Below are positions 21,534 to 33,446 of a stretch of DNA of 64,000 nt, one piece after another (position 1 is the stretch's first letter; every line of letters starts with the position of its first letter). A program made the position numbers and the translations under genes. The DNA is taken from assembly GCA_037157565.1 (NCBI GenBank), contig JAZHRO010000013.1:31190501-31254500 (forward strand). Reading direction: 5' to 3'. Under the pieces are notes generated by a model. It saw only the letters and a list, made by a program, of their open reading frames with translations, made no database searches and was not told the DNA's origin. Source of the DNA: Thalassia testudinum (taxonomy: Eukaryota; Streptophyta; Magnoliopsida; Alismatales; Hydrocharitaceae).

Positions 21534-23859
21534 TCTCCCTTTAATACTCAACCAAACACGAGATGCTCATGGAGTCAGGTAAAGATTGGGTTCCAATTAC
21601 CTCATTTACGTATAGAGTTTTAGATTCGGAACCCATCAAGCATTTTTTGATATTATTATGGAATATGATGTTTAATTAGTGAAATCAGTATGTAAATAGA
21701 GGAATTGGGGGAAAATATAATAAATATCAAAATTAAAGGATTTGAATGTTTAGGCAACTTCAAGAATGTAAATGAGCAATATCAAATTGTTGCGGAGAAT
21801 AAAGAAATTCTATCATTAAGGTAAAAATAGTTTATTTTGAAATCAAAGACTTATTTTTATAACTAGCTAATTTCAAAATTGAGTCAAGCAAATGGAGAAT
21901 AAGCAACCTTATTTTATTAAACAACAACACTTAAAAAAACAAAAATAAATTGTCTTTGCCCTCCCTCTACTTTCCATAAACAAACGTCGCATTAGCATTG
22001 AAATACCAAAAAAATCAAGGGCTTAGTTACTATGCCATCTCTATCCAAAAATCCTAGGTTCGCCACTAATGTAAATAATATTCTCTTAATTCACATTTGG
22101 TGCGTGCCTAACAAAGGAAATCTTATAATTATTTATCTTATTTATTGTTGTTACGTAATAAAAACTAAAGGTGTCAAAATGGATTTAGACACAATAACTG
22201 GACCCCATCCTAACTCAATAACATTGGATTCCAAATTGAGTTGGACTCAACCCACCTCTTTATCAGGTTAGGTCTCAAGTTTAATCCTTGGATCTACATG
22301 GATCTGATATAAAGTAGGACACAATAAATTCGTATTGGACTCAAAGACTTGATAGATCTGATAAAGATAATTTTTGAAACTTACATAGGACACGATAGAC
22401 CCACGTAAGATGTGATAGACTTGCGAACTTGTTAGACCTACTAGACCCGCATAAGACTTAGCCAATATCGAGTTGGGTCTCAAGTTAACTCAGTTGCTTA
22501 TCGAATTTGACCACTTAACTCAATAATTTTTGGGTTAACTAAAATCAAGTTGGATTGAACTATTCGACCAAATTGATGAAGAATCACGACATTTTGAATG
22601 TGGTGAATCTCTTTTTCACCCTAAAGGCTTCATTAAAAATATGAAAAAACATAATTAGATCAATTTTTAAAATAATTAGTTTTTAGCTTACGCTTCATTG
22701 CAAGAATGTAATTTATATATCGAATTCCTCTTAAAAAAGATGTTGTGTGCATATTGGGAGAAAATGATCATTTTGTCTCTTAAAAATAAAAGAAAAAACA
22801 AAGATAGAAACGTAAAAGATAATAAACAAACAAATAACTATCTTTTTTTTAATTAGAGCACCCCCACAAGTAGGATGTGCTTGGATGTGGAATAAAAAGG
22901 CTGATTAGGTGAAATGGTATATATAAAATAAATTACACCTTTAATAACACAATACATTATGATAAAATGTCACCTCAAATTTTAATATGTAATAGTAACT
23001 CACACATCACATTTAACTTTTAGTTAATTCATTTTACAACAACCTAATATCAAATATAAAACAAAGTATAACTCTGTCATTTATATTTAAATCATATCAA
23101 CTTATAATTTATAATATATAAACTCACCTATTACATCAACTCATATTATTTCATCACTTACATCAACACCACTAAAACTTCTTCTATCCTAAATTTTATA
23201 TAAGAATAAACTACTTTCCTTAACCAAACAAAGGCAAAAAGGGTAAGCATAGTGACCAAAGAAAATCACCACTACCAAACTCATATAGAAAGGGAGAGTC
23301 ACGTTATATCTTAACTATTCCTCTACATTAAAAATGCGTTCTTACAATAAATGTATATCAGCCACTCAAACAAATGAAATTAAGTTAATAAAATAAATGC
23401 ATGACGCACTCTAATCACATCAACTTACAATTTATAATATATAAACTCACATATTACATCCACTTCTATTATTCTGTCACTTATAACAATACCAGTAACA
23501 AAATCTATTCTATAAATGCAATTAACAAGAAAATATCTCATCTTAGAAAGGTAATAAGTTATATAAATGTTGAAAAATATCAACCTATGTGGATGTCTAT
23601 AGTTGCCACCAAGTTACAAAAGATCTATGTAGATATTTATTTAGTGAATGTCTCTTAACAAATAAGGTTATAAAGTTAATGTTTGAACATCTTAGCAACT
23701 TATCTACCAACTTTCTCTTTGAATCGCAAAAAATTAACATTTGAAATTTCTTGTAAACAAAAAAAAAGTTGATTTTTTTTTAGAGAGAGAAAGGAGCAAG
23801 TAACATGGAAAAAATAAAAAATAGCAGAATACAAAAATGAATATGCTACCAAAATCTCG
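21534..23859. other. AT-rich intergenic DNA, no gene
   Basis: Nothing coding is recognised. A stretch at 22160-22560 has repeated GAGTTGGACTCAACCC-like words and may be a second decayed element of the 20327-21533 type. 23040-23500 repeats the phrase CAACTTATAATTTATAATATATAAACTCACCTATTACATC in two diverged copies (near 23100 and 23425). Confidence 0.45.
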
Positions 23860-24495
23860 AACCCGTATCCCTTTAATCTTAAACCACACAAATAATGTTA
23901 GAAACCAATTGCGCTGAAGACTAATATAATTATGTTTGTTCAATAGTTATTTAAATAATGAATTACTATTTTAGAAAATAAATGAATAGTGTAAGATACA
24001 ATAGCATTGTTTTAACTGCAACATGCACAGGCCTTCATTATATATATTGATATGAACTATTTTTTAAAGTATAAAACCTGTATTCCAAATATAAGCTTTT
24101 ATCTTGCTGTGAGAAAGATGACTTTATAATTGAGTATTATTTTATACTTGATTTTTTTTGCTGCCTTGATTCTCAGTTATATAAATTAAATTATATACCA
24201 CATGAAGATGGAATTTAAAACAGACATACGTGCTAAATAGTGTTTAAGAAAACTAAAATAAGTGAAAAAGTAAAAGAAAAAGAGGAAAGGAAAAATATAA
24301 AACATCTTTATTAGCATTTTATTGGCATATGCCATTTCCATCTTAACAAAAAAAATGTGGATAGAAACAAAGAAATAAGTGAATAGCAACATCTACAGTA
24401 GCATATAGATGTATGCTACTAAACATGTATTAAACATGTATTCCAAACAGAAGCTTTTATTTTGGTGTGAGAAAGATAACTTTATAGTTGAGTAT
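23860..24495. repeat. AT-rich tandemly repeated sequence, left part (insertion target of giant LTR)
   Basis: The segments TATTCCAAA..AAGCTTTTAT...GAGAAAGAT..ACTTTATA (24081 onward and 24439 onward) and the AAACAGACATACGTGCTAAATAGTG stretch recur at 32292-33050. The giant LTR inserted into one of these units. Confidence 0.7.
24491..24495. repeat. 5-bp target-site duplication AGTAT, left copy
   Basis: AGTAT directly precedes TGTTACAACCC and recurs at 32287-32291. Confidence 0.8.
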
Positions 24496-26343
24496 TGTTA
24501 CAACCCGATCCCAGATCTTGACAGGACCCAAGACTGGCTCGCCTTGACTAATCTAAGACCTAGTCGTCCAACGAAAAATAACCAAAAGTAGAAAATATTC
24601 CATAATCACAAATGCAATGTAACTAAGCAGAAATAACTCAAAAGACAGTAAATGAAACAAAATGAAATGTCTCGCAATATTACATGCTATCATAACTACA
24701 ACAACGGAAAGTAATAGAAATGTAACAGAAATAGTATTACAGATATCAATACTCACTACAACAAAAGAAGTTCTAAAACGAAGAGGAAACACAGCTAAGG
24801 TTGGGCTTGACTAGACCCAGCTCCCTCTGCAGGCAGTGGTGTTGGTTGCTCAACTCCCTAACCTGAACAAGGTTATAAAATCTGTGATCAGCTAACGTCG
24901 AGTAGAGTGGTAATTAAGCCATTTACATGCAATTAACATAAGACGAGCAACTAATTAATTATTCATTTCCATTTAGTTCAACTAAGTAGTTTTTATTTGT
25001 TTATTCTCTTAAGAATCCGGTCATTTCTTGATATTGACTATCCCTCAAGAGAACAATCTTGATTGTAGTCTCTCCCGTGATGTAGGATGTACACATGGTG
25101 CTCTCCTAACTGGGAGAGTCCCTTGTGGTAGTCCTATACCTAGCCAACCACCCCGAGGTCACGGTTGCGATGTAGCGGTGACTACAGCACGCGCGATAAA
25201 TGCACAAGTAGTTACCCCATACTAACACGCGATCAGTCGTTTTCGCTAGCGGGTACGCCTAAAAGTACAGCACAGAATAACACAAGGCCTTGCCCTCTCA
25301 GAACAAAACAGGGGTCTCGCCTCTTCACAGTCCGCGTACCCTCGTCCAGCTAACCCAATTTGCCCAGTGGGCCTAACAAAAGTCTGTGTAGGGTGGCTAG
25401 TCCTAACCCCAGGCCCTTGGGACGACAGCTCCCTCCCTACACTAAGTAGCTTACCTCGGTACCACGTACGCAAGGGCCAAACAAGAGTCGACGTAGAGTG
25501 GCCAAACCTCCCTGGGTCTCAACCCAAGGGTGGCAAGTTCTCCTCTACTCAAATGGGATAGTTGCTCTGCTTGGTATGGGGTACTCAAGGGTCAGCTCAC
25601 TTCTCGTCTACTTACAAGGTTCTTTCCGTATACATGAGTTCTCCTAATTCCTCGTAAGGTTTATGCTTGTATTTCTTTCATTTCATTTCTCAACATTCAG
25701 ATCTCATTGTTCACATTCCGGGTTTCATTTTTATAACAGGCAGCTTGTATTTTAATAATTGAGAAAACATCACATTAAGTAGTTAATACACTTGCTAGCA
25801 CAAATAGGGTTTAACATGCATTTCAAAGTAAATAGTGTAGCTCAAGCAATATTCATTTATTTCTATCTTAGGGTTCATTTCACATCCTATGATTTAATTA
25901 AGTTATTTAAACATGCACTTTACTTATTTAGATCTTAATATTAAAGTAAACGACTCTATCGGGAAGCATGGGAGGAATGGGGGCTAACACCGCAGATCCC
26001 GTCGTATTCGCGGCCCTGAACACTCTATTGGCTGGAGACCTATACCAGTGACTAAGTCACATCAAATGAGTTCAAAATAGTATATAATTGACACTAACAC
26101 GTAGAGAAACTCTACCTGAAAACAACGGTACTTCGTTTACATAAATCCAACTTCAACTGGACCCTAAATGGCAAAAAATGTGCATACCGTCTAAAATCAG
26201 AAGTTTAGGACTAGACCTAATGGCAGTGCGGCCGAAGCTAGGTCTTTTGTTTGTTATGGTAATATCGTTGTGGTACAGATAAAATAGCTACGGTTTGTCG
26301 TCATTGCCACTATTACAATTTTACTCAAAAATATTTTTCTTCT

Positions 26344-28745
26344 GAGGTCGAACTCAGGGAGCTACTAGAATTCTAGAAGTACAATGCTTTTATTACAAAA
26401 ATGAGAGAGAGAGAGAGATTTTGTTTCTTGGCTTTTTCTTCTCTTCTTTCTCTCTTTGCTTGTCTTCTTCTCTTCTTTATCTTATTTATCTTCTTTTCTT
26501 TTCTTCTTCTTCTTTCTTCCTTCTTTCTGCTTTCAACTGCGGCACCTTTTCTTTTCTTTTTCTTCTTCTTTGCTTTGTCTGCAGAGCTTCATCCGTCATC
26601 TGACTTAAGTGGTGTCTGTTACAATGCTTCTTTTGTGCTTCTTCTTCTTCCTTCTTCTCTCAGTCTTCTTCTTCTTCTCTCTTTCTTCTCGCAGTCTTCT
26701 TCTTCCTGCAGTCTTCCTCCTCCTTCTTCTTCTTTCTTCTTCCTTGGCCTTCTCCTTCTTCCTTCTTCCTTGGTCTTCTCCTTCTCGCACCTTGTCCTTG
26801 CACAAAGAGCAAAACCTACCCTATCCCTATACCCACACGTCTCTCTCTCTGTAAAGCACTCACACGACGCTCTCCCAGAGCCGTTGGTAATCGGGTCGAG
26901 TTTCGTGCCCGTGACCAGGCGCACTGGTGTGTGGGTGATGCGCGAGGTGTGCTCAAATTGGGTTGGGTCGAATCCGCCGGATCCGCGTGATGAGCTCGCG
27001 GACCGGGAGGGGTGAGTGGGTGCGGGACCTCACCCCAGTGCTTTCGGAGGCGACCAATAGAAAGCACAAAATCAATTTATACTACTGCGGGGTTTAGTAA
27101 ACTCATGATGTGGGACTATCTCAGCGCTCTTCTCGCGCGCGCCCGCAACAGACCGCAGCTTCGCTTCCTCAGCTGCAGGCTCTATTCGCGTCGATTGTTG
27201 GGTTAGCTGCCTTCGCACTATCCTCTCGACCTCGCAGCACCTGGAGCCCTGGAGTTCTGAAGCCTGGAGCGTGCGTGGAGCTGCTTCAATGCAGCGTCAA
27301 TGGCGGCCGGGCGTTGAAACTGCCAAACACGAAAAGGGCCTCTCGGTCTAATCAGATCAGCGGGGGACCTTCGCCGTGGCACGGCGAAGGTGGTGCGAGG
27401 TGAAGCAGGTCGTGGGGTGGCCTAGGCGTGCGTGCCTAGGTCGTCCTGTGACCGGAAGTGTGGGTGTGTGGCTCGCCTCTCGTCTGTAGTTCTAATATTT
27501 CGTCATAGTATAGTATAGAGAAGCGGTTACCAGTTTAATATAATTTGTTACTCGGAAATAAAAGTTTTCTCGAGGTCGAACTCAGGGAGCAAACTGTATT
27601 CTAGAAGTACAATGTTTCTATTACAAAAATGAGAGAGGGAGAGAGAGAGAGATAGAGATTTGTCTTGTTTGCTTTTTCTTATTCTCTTCTTTCTCTCGTC
27701 TTTGTCCTCTTCTTTTTCTTCTCTTCAGTTCCTCAGTCTTCTTTCTTCTTCTTCTTCCTCTTCTGTTCTCTTGTTCTTCTTTCTTTTGCTTCCAAGCTTT
27801 TCTTCTTTCTCTTCGTGTTCTGCTTCTCTCTTCTTTCTTCTTTTCTTTTTCTTCAGTGCGTCGTCTGATTTTTCAATCAGACGACTTAAGTAGCCTATGC
27901 TACAGTGCGTCCTCCTTTCTTCTTTCTTCTGTGTCTTTCTTCTTCTTCTTCTTCTCGCAGTCCTTCTTCTTCTGCTTTGCTTCAAGCAGCCACGGCTTTG
28001 GCTGCTTCTTCCTTCTGTTCTCTTCTTCTTCTTCTTCTCTACCTCGGCCTGCACACTCACAGCTTAGTCAGAGGGCAAAACCTAATCCTACCCTCCCTCG
28101 CGTCTCTCTCTCAGATTTCGCTCGTAGGATAGCTCTCCCAGAGCCGCCGGATATTCGGGTACGGGTCGCGCCCGGGTCCAGGCCCACCAGCGTGTGGTGG
28201 TGGGTGAGGAGTGCAGGTCGGGTATACGGGTCGGGCCAGGTCCGCAGGGGGTGGTCGCGGACGAGGCCGGGTATGCGGGTGAGAGGGACCTCACCCCATG
28301 TAACTGAGGCGATAAGCCTACAACACTTTTTTCATTTATGCAGGTGCGCGGTCTTCAGAATTACCGAGGTGGGACTAAATGTCCCACCCCAATTTGGCGC
28401 CTGCAGCTGAGAAAGCTGCAGGCAATTACGGCTGTTGCGAGGCTTTCACCCCAGCTGTAGGCCTAGGTAGCTGCGTGGGGGCGAACCGCGCGTCCTGGAG
28501 CGCAAGCCTGGGCGAGAGCGAAGCTGCAGCTGCAGGCGGAACAAGCTCCACCTGCTCAGCAATGGCGGCGGAGGACGGGTGACCTATTGACAGAAATACG
28601 GCCTCTCGGCCTAGTCAGAAGGTGCAGGGAGCTTCGCTAGACTGCGACGAAGCTCGTGTGGGTGGTGGCGAGGCGTGGGGCGGAGTGTAGGGGCTGCCCT
28701 AGGTCGGACTGTGGCCGGGGGAATGGGTTTGTTCGGGGGGTCTTT
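26344..28745. repeat. Tandem duplication, ~1.23-kb units, inside the giant LTR
   Basis: GAGGTCGAACTCAGGGAGC starts at 26344 and again at 27572 (offset 1,228 bp). In both copies it is followed by ATTCTAGAAGTACAATG, a GA run, a long CTT-rich tract, GACTTAAGT, and a GC-rich end with CTTCACCCCA/CTCACCCCA-like sequence. The copies are clearly diverged. Confidence 0.85.
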
Positions 28746-29044
28746 AGGTAGCGAATGACAGGAAATGAAGGGACAGAAGTGGTTCAGCGTGAAGAGGCGG
28801 AGGTTTTGGGTCAGTCGGCGAGTCGTGTGGAGTGGTGGAATGATGGGGGCGATTCGCCGGAGGTTGGTCGGAGATGGAGAAGGTGAGGGTGATCAGGCGC
28901 GGTCGAAGGGTGGTTGAACAAATTGAAGTAGGGAAAGAAAGAGGGGAGGAAGGGAGACAACTGTACCTACTTGGAGGGATGGAGCAGGGCGGCAGCCGTA
29001 TCGACTGTCGCCGGAGAAGGTGCCCAGAGAGAGGGGGCGACGGC

Positions 29045-31305
29045 GATGAGAGAGCGGGAGAGCGCGCTGGGTACGGCGCGACGTGGGAAGAGCGGGCGAA
29101 GGCAGCTCTGCTGCTGGTATTGCGGCAGAGCGACAAGGAGGAGGAACCGCCGGAGCTGAAGGGCTTCTGCCGGAGTGGGAAGAGAGGAAAGCTGTGGGTG
29201 ATTCTCTGTCAGAACCGAGCTGCTGAGTTCGGCAGACGTGGGTGGCTTTTATAGAGGTGAAATCAGAGAGGAGGGCGGAGGGAGGCGACGTGCCTCCCTC
29301 GCCGGAGGACGGCCGGAGATGGAGACCCATACCTTCCGTGCATTCGCACGGAAGGTATGGGCAGCCGCAGAGATCAGGGAGGTGTCCTTGCAACAGCAAA
29401 CGTCGCAGGGAACCCCCGGTTGTCTTGGCAGAGGGTCTCCCTCACCCTGCGCGACGCCATACTCCGCGCAAAGTTGCCGGAGCATGGCGTTGCTTAGGGT
29501 TTTGCAGGGAGGACCCAAATGCAAAGAACGAAGAAGACTTAGGGGTCAAAATGCGAGGGTTTCAAAAGTTGAGGGTCAAAAAGTAATAGATGAGGACCAA
29601 AATGTAAAGTTGGTCAAGAAGGTCTCTTCTTAGGCTCAAGTTTTTATACATGACGAACTATGACCTAAGGATTCTAATGGTGAATTTTATTTCTAGAATA
29701 GACCTTGTTTGACCAGTCAATTTACGTAAAAACTCAAATTAAGTCATTAATTGGGCATGGTTCTCAATGTAGGTCAAAATGGGTTCCTAAGGCCAAATTG
29801 AAGGCTCTAAACCCTAGATATTATTTTTATATGAATTTTAGAGGGTTTAGTCAATTTTTTCTTTGCCTCGAACCTCGTGAATTGAAGTGGATTTATTTTT
29901 AGGGTTATAGGATGTCATTTAATTCCTTGGAGTTGCTGTAGCCCTTATTGGATCAACTCATCCCACTTTTCTTCTTATTAGGTTAGTTTGACCTATGTTT
30001 GGACCTTAAGTTACCCTATTTTCAGATTGAGTTGGTGAAATTGCATTTTTACCCCTTAGGTCCTGTTTTCTTCACAAACTCAGAATTTCTCTGAGTCAAG
30101 CCTTTCTATTGTTATGTAGGAGCTTTTTCTTGCAAATCTGGGTTAGATGGTGCTAGTTTAGGGTTTAGACAAGGAAGAGAGCGGGAGGGCGCGCGCTGGG
30201 TATGGCGCGATGCGGGAAGAGCGGGCGAAGGTGGCTCTGTTGCTGGTATTGCAGCAGAGCGACGAGATGGAGGAGGAGGAGCCGCCGGAGCTGGTGGGTT
30301 TCTGCCGGAGTGGTAAGAGAGGAAAAATGAGAGTTTTTCTCCGTCAGGACCGAGCTGCCCCCGTTGGCTGGTGACGGCAATCCTTATAAAGGCGAAGGCG
30401 AAGGCGGAGGGGTGGGCGCAGGGAGGCGACGTGCCTCCCTCGCCGGAGAATGGTCAGAGTTGCAACCCATACCTTCCGCGCGTTCGCACGGAAGGTGTGG
30501 GTGATGGAAGAGGTCATGGTGGTGTCCTTGCGACAGCAGACGTCGCAGGGAACACCCGGTTCAACTGGGAGAGGGCCTCCCTCACCCTGCGCGGCGCCAT
30601 GCTCCGCGCGAAGTCGCCGGAGCATGGCGCTGCTCAGAGATTTGTAGGGGGGACCTAGGTGCAAAGAACGATGAGGAACCTAGGAGCCAAAATGCGAGGG
30701 TTTCGAAAGTTGATGGTCAAAAAGTAATAGATGATGACCAAAATGCAAAGTCGGTCAAGAAGGTCTCTTCTTAGGCTCAAGTTTTTATGCATGACTAAAT
30801 GGGACCTAAGGATTCTAATGGTGAATTTTATTTCTAGGTCAGACCTTGTTTGACCAGCCAATTTACGTAAAAACCCAAATTAAATCATTAATTGGGCATG
30901 GTTCTTAATGTAGGTCAAAATGGGTTCTCAAGGCCAAATTGAAGGTTCTAAACCCTAGAGATTATTTTTCTATGAATTTTAGAGGGTTTAGTCGATTTTT
31001 ACTTTGCCTCGAACCTCGTGAATTGAAGTGGATTTGTTTTAGGGTTATAGAATATCATTTAATTCCGTGGAGTTGCTGTAGCCCTTGTTGGATCAAATCA
31101 TCCCACTTTCCTTCTTATTAGGTTAGTTTGACCTATGTTTGGACCCTGAGTTATCCTGTTTACTGATTGTGTTGGTGAAATTGCATTTTTACCCCTTATG
31201 ACCTATTTTCTTTACAAGCTCAGAATTATCTGAGTCAAGCCTTTCTTTGAGTTATGTAGGAGCTTTTTCTTGCATATCTAGGCTAGATTGTGCTAGTTAG
31301 GGTTC
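29045..31305. repeat. Tandem duplication, ~1.13-kb units, inside the giant LTR
   Basis: Unit 1 is about 29045-30170 and unit 2 about 30176-31305. Matching anchors are GAGCGGGAG...GCGCGCTGGGTA (29052/30179), GGAGGCGACGTGCCTCCCTC (29281/30422), GACGTCGCAGGGAAC (29400/30540) and TTTTTCTTGCA (30123/31265). They are highly similar, so younger than the 1.23-kb pair. Confidence 0.9.
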
Positions 31306-32286
31306 ATGATGAGGTTCTCATCAAGACCCATAAGTCTTAAATGACCTCAAAACCTCACCTTGCTTCCCTACGTTGCTGGCAGACGTTTGGAACTCCTTTA
31401 CAGTCATCCTGGGTCTTTCCAGATGTTTATCAGTGCGCCCAGACATCCGATGCGTCTATCAAACGTTTATGGAGACGTCTAGATGTCCTAAAACACCTCA
31501 AAGAGTGTGCTTGCGCGCCTTTCCATGACCTGTACCTACGCACACGTTCGCAGGTTTAAAACCACGATAGTGCAACGTTACGTACATAACGTACATTCAT
31601 GCATGCGCGTTCAGGACACATACCTCAGCATTCTGCGAGTTTTCTGGCATCTAACTTCAGCTATGGACGTTCGCTCTAGACATCTGATACTGGAAAAATT
31701 CAGTACGTAGGACTCTTCGCGACGCTCGTCTTCTCTGCCTCCGGCCGCATCACGACAGCAGCTGCAGGATGTCCGGGAAACTCTCCTCCATGAGCTCCTC
31801 CCCCTTGTACGTGTCCTTGTCTCCTCCTGCACGAGCTCCTCTGAGCTCCTGCAGCTCCTGTGACTGTGACTCCTCCGGCTGCGCACTTAAGCTCCCCGAG
31901 CTCCCTCCTCTCTCCCACACCCTCGCTCCCTCTCTCCCTATCCCCCGCACTCTGCCCTCCTTCCTCTTCGTAGCTGCGAGGAGACGGGAAGGGTTGGTGG
32001 CTCTTCGGTAGCAAGGGAAGGAGATGGAGGTGGTGGAAGTGGTGGTGGTGGAGTGGAGATGGAGAGGGTGGTGGGTTAAATAGAAGTTGGTTAGGGTTTG
32101 GAGTGGTGTGCGTAAGTGTGTGTGTGGTGTGGGAGGAGAGAGAGAGGAAAAGTTGCGGATCCTCCCCCTTTAAAAACTCTCTTTTTCCCGTAGAGCTCAC
32201 ACACCCAACTTAAAAGGGTCAAAATTTACGTTCACGTCCCTAACTTTTCATAGAACTCCGAACATTCATTGGAAAGGGTCATTTCA

Positions 32287-33050
32287 AGTATTATTTTGTA
32301 CTCAATATTTTTCGTGTTCTCCCAATTCTCAGTCATTTAAGCTAAATTATAGATCATATCATGATAGAATTTAAAACAAATGTATGTGCTAAATAATGTG
32401 GAAAAAAATGAAATAAGTGAAAAAGTAAAAGAAAAAGAGAAAACTGAAAAATATAAAAAATTCTTCATCAACATTTCATTGACATGTGTTCTTTTCATCT
32501 TAATTGAAAAAAAAAAGTAGATAGGAATGAAAAAATAAGTGAATAATAATATCTATAGTAGCCTATAAACTTAGATCCCTTTAGTTTTAAAGCACACAAA
32601 TGATGGCAATAACCAACTACATTGAAGACCAATACAATTATGTTTGTTCAATAATTATTTAAATAATAACTTATTGTTTCAGAAAATAAATGAACATTAC
32701 AAATTATAGTAATACTCTGACTACAACCTACACAAGTCTTCGTTATATATATTATATGAATTATTTTTTTAAAGTATAAAACATATATTCTAAACGTAAA
32801 TTTTTATTATATCGTGATAAAGATAACTTTATAATTAAATATTATTTTATACTTGATAATTTTAATGTTACTTTAATTATAAATTATATAAGCTAAATTT
32901 TAGATCATATGAAGATAGAATTCAAAATGGCTGTCCGTACTAAATAGTGGGTAAGGAAAATAAAAAAAAAAATCTCGAACACGTGCCCTTTTTATTATAA
33001 CAAAAGAATAAAAAAATAAAAAATAAGTGAATAAAAACATCTACGGCCTG
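32287..33050. repeat. AT-rich tandemly repeated sequence, right part
   Basis: It starts with the second AGTAT copy (32287-32291) and continues the repeat broken at 24495. The block TTTAAAACAAATGTATGTGCTAAATAATG (32370) and its cousin at 32925 match 24217. The repeat ends sharply at about 33050, where GC-rich PSD1 upstream DNA begins. Confidence 0.7.
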
Positions 33051-33280
33051 GAAATGACAAAATAGGTGGGGAGAGACCGGCAGGCAAGGGCTAGAACAGC
33101 CAAATGCCCATTTCAGACACCACTAAGTCCTAACCGAGCTCCGTCCGTACGGGGAGTCGCCCACGGAGAAAGCGCTCCTCCCTGTACGGGCACGGTGGGA
33201 GAGGAGAGCCTTCTCCAGCGAGAAGGAGCCGTCGCGACGAGAACATTTGAGACATAGAGAGACAGAGAGGGCGAGAGACG
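33051..33280 (+). promoter_or_regulatory. PSD1 5' leader / proximal promoter region
   Basis: Base composition switches from AT-rich repeat to GC-rich DNA at about 33050. The leader holds a perfect 7-bp stem hairpin (CCTTCTC CAGC GAGAAGG, 33209-33226) and GA-rich DNA before the ATG at 33281. No convincing TATA box is seen, so the transcription start is unknown. Confidence 0.45.
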
Positions 33281-33446
33281 ATGAAGTTTCGGGTACCTCC
33301 AACGTGTCCTCACTTCCCTTTCCACCGCCGCTTCCCCCATCACCTCATCCCTTCCCAACTGCTGCGGCGCATCACCACTACCGCCAGACGCCTCCACACC
33401 ACCCGTTCCTCCTTCGGCGGAGGAGGAAGCACCGGCAGCAGCAAAG
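33281..33446 (+). CDS. PSD1: PSD1 coding exon 1 (targeting peptide)
   Basis: 55 codons plus one base. MKFRVPPTCPHFPFHRRFPH is followed by an Arg-rich, acid-free stretch typical of a mitochondrial presequence, then GGGGSTGSSK. Donor GTACCA. The G codon is split as G|GT with exon 2. An open reading run continues into the intron to 33529 but loses similarity after SSKG. Confidence 0.88.

Larger units (their letters stand above)
24496..32286. mobile_element. Giant solo LTR (7.8 kb), probably gypsy/chromovirus type
   Basis: The unit begins TGTTACAACCCGATCCC and ends AAAGGGTCATTTCA. It has TG...CA ends, a 5-bp AGTAT duplication, and the interrupted AT-rich repeat continues on the far side. No gag or pol domain is seen in it. 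No second copy of the TGTTACAACCC terminus was found by eye, so it is not a two-LTR element. The TGT.AC..CCC start resembles Tekay/Del chromovirus LTRs (family knowledge, inference). Two internal tandem duplications (26344-28745 and 29045-31305) inflate its size. A composite of nested pieces is the main alternative. Confidence 0.65.

Noticed and set aside
25028..25561. Two or three frames in a GC-rich part of the giant LTR
   Set aside because: No domain, short, overlapping on both strands; lies inside the LTR.
26401..28410. Long open frames on both strands (for example 26401-27015, 27856-28410)
   Set aside because: They are translations of CTT/GAA-rich tracts (runs of Ser, Leu, Phe or Lys, Glu, Arg) within the duplicated LTR region, with no domain, no splice context and mirror frames on the other strand.
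28744..29633. Overlapping GC-rich open frames on both strands
   Set aside because: Composition-driven open frames in the giant LTR; a diverged copy of the same DNA at 30180-30660 does not keep any of the frames.
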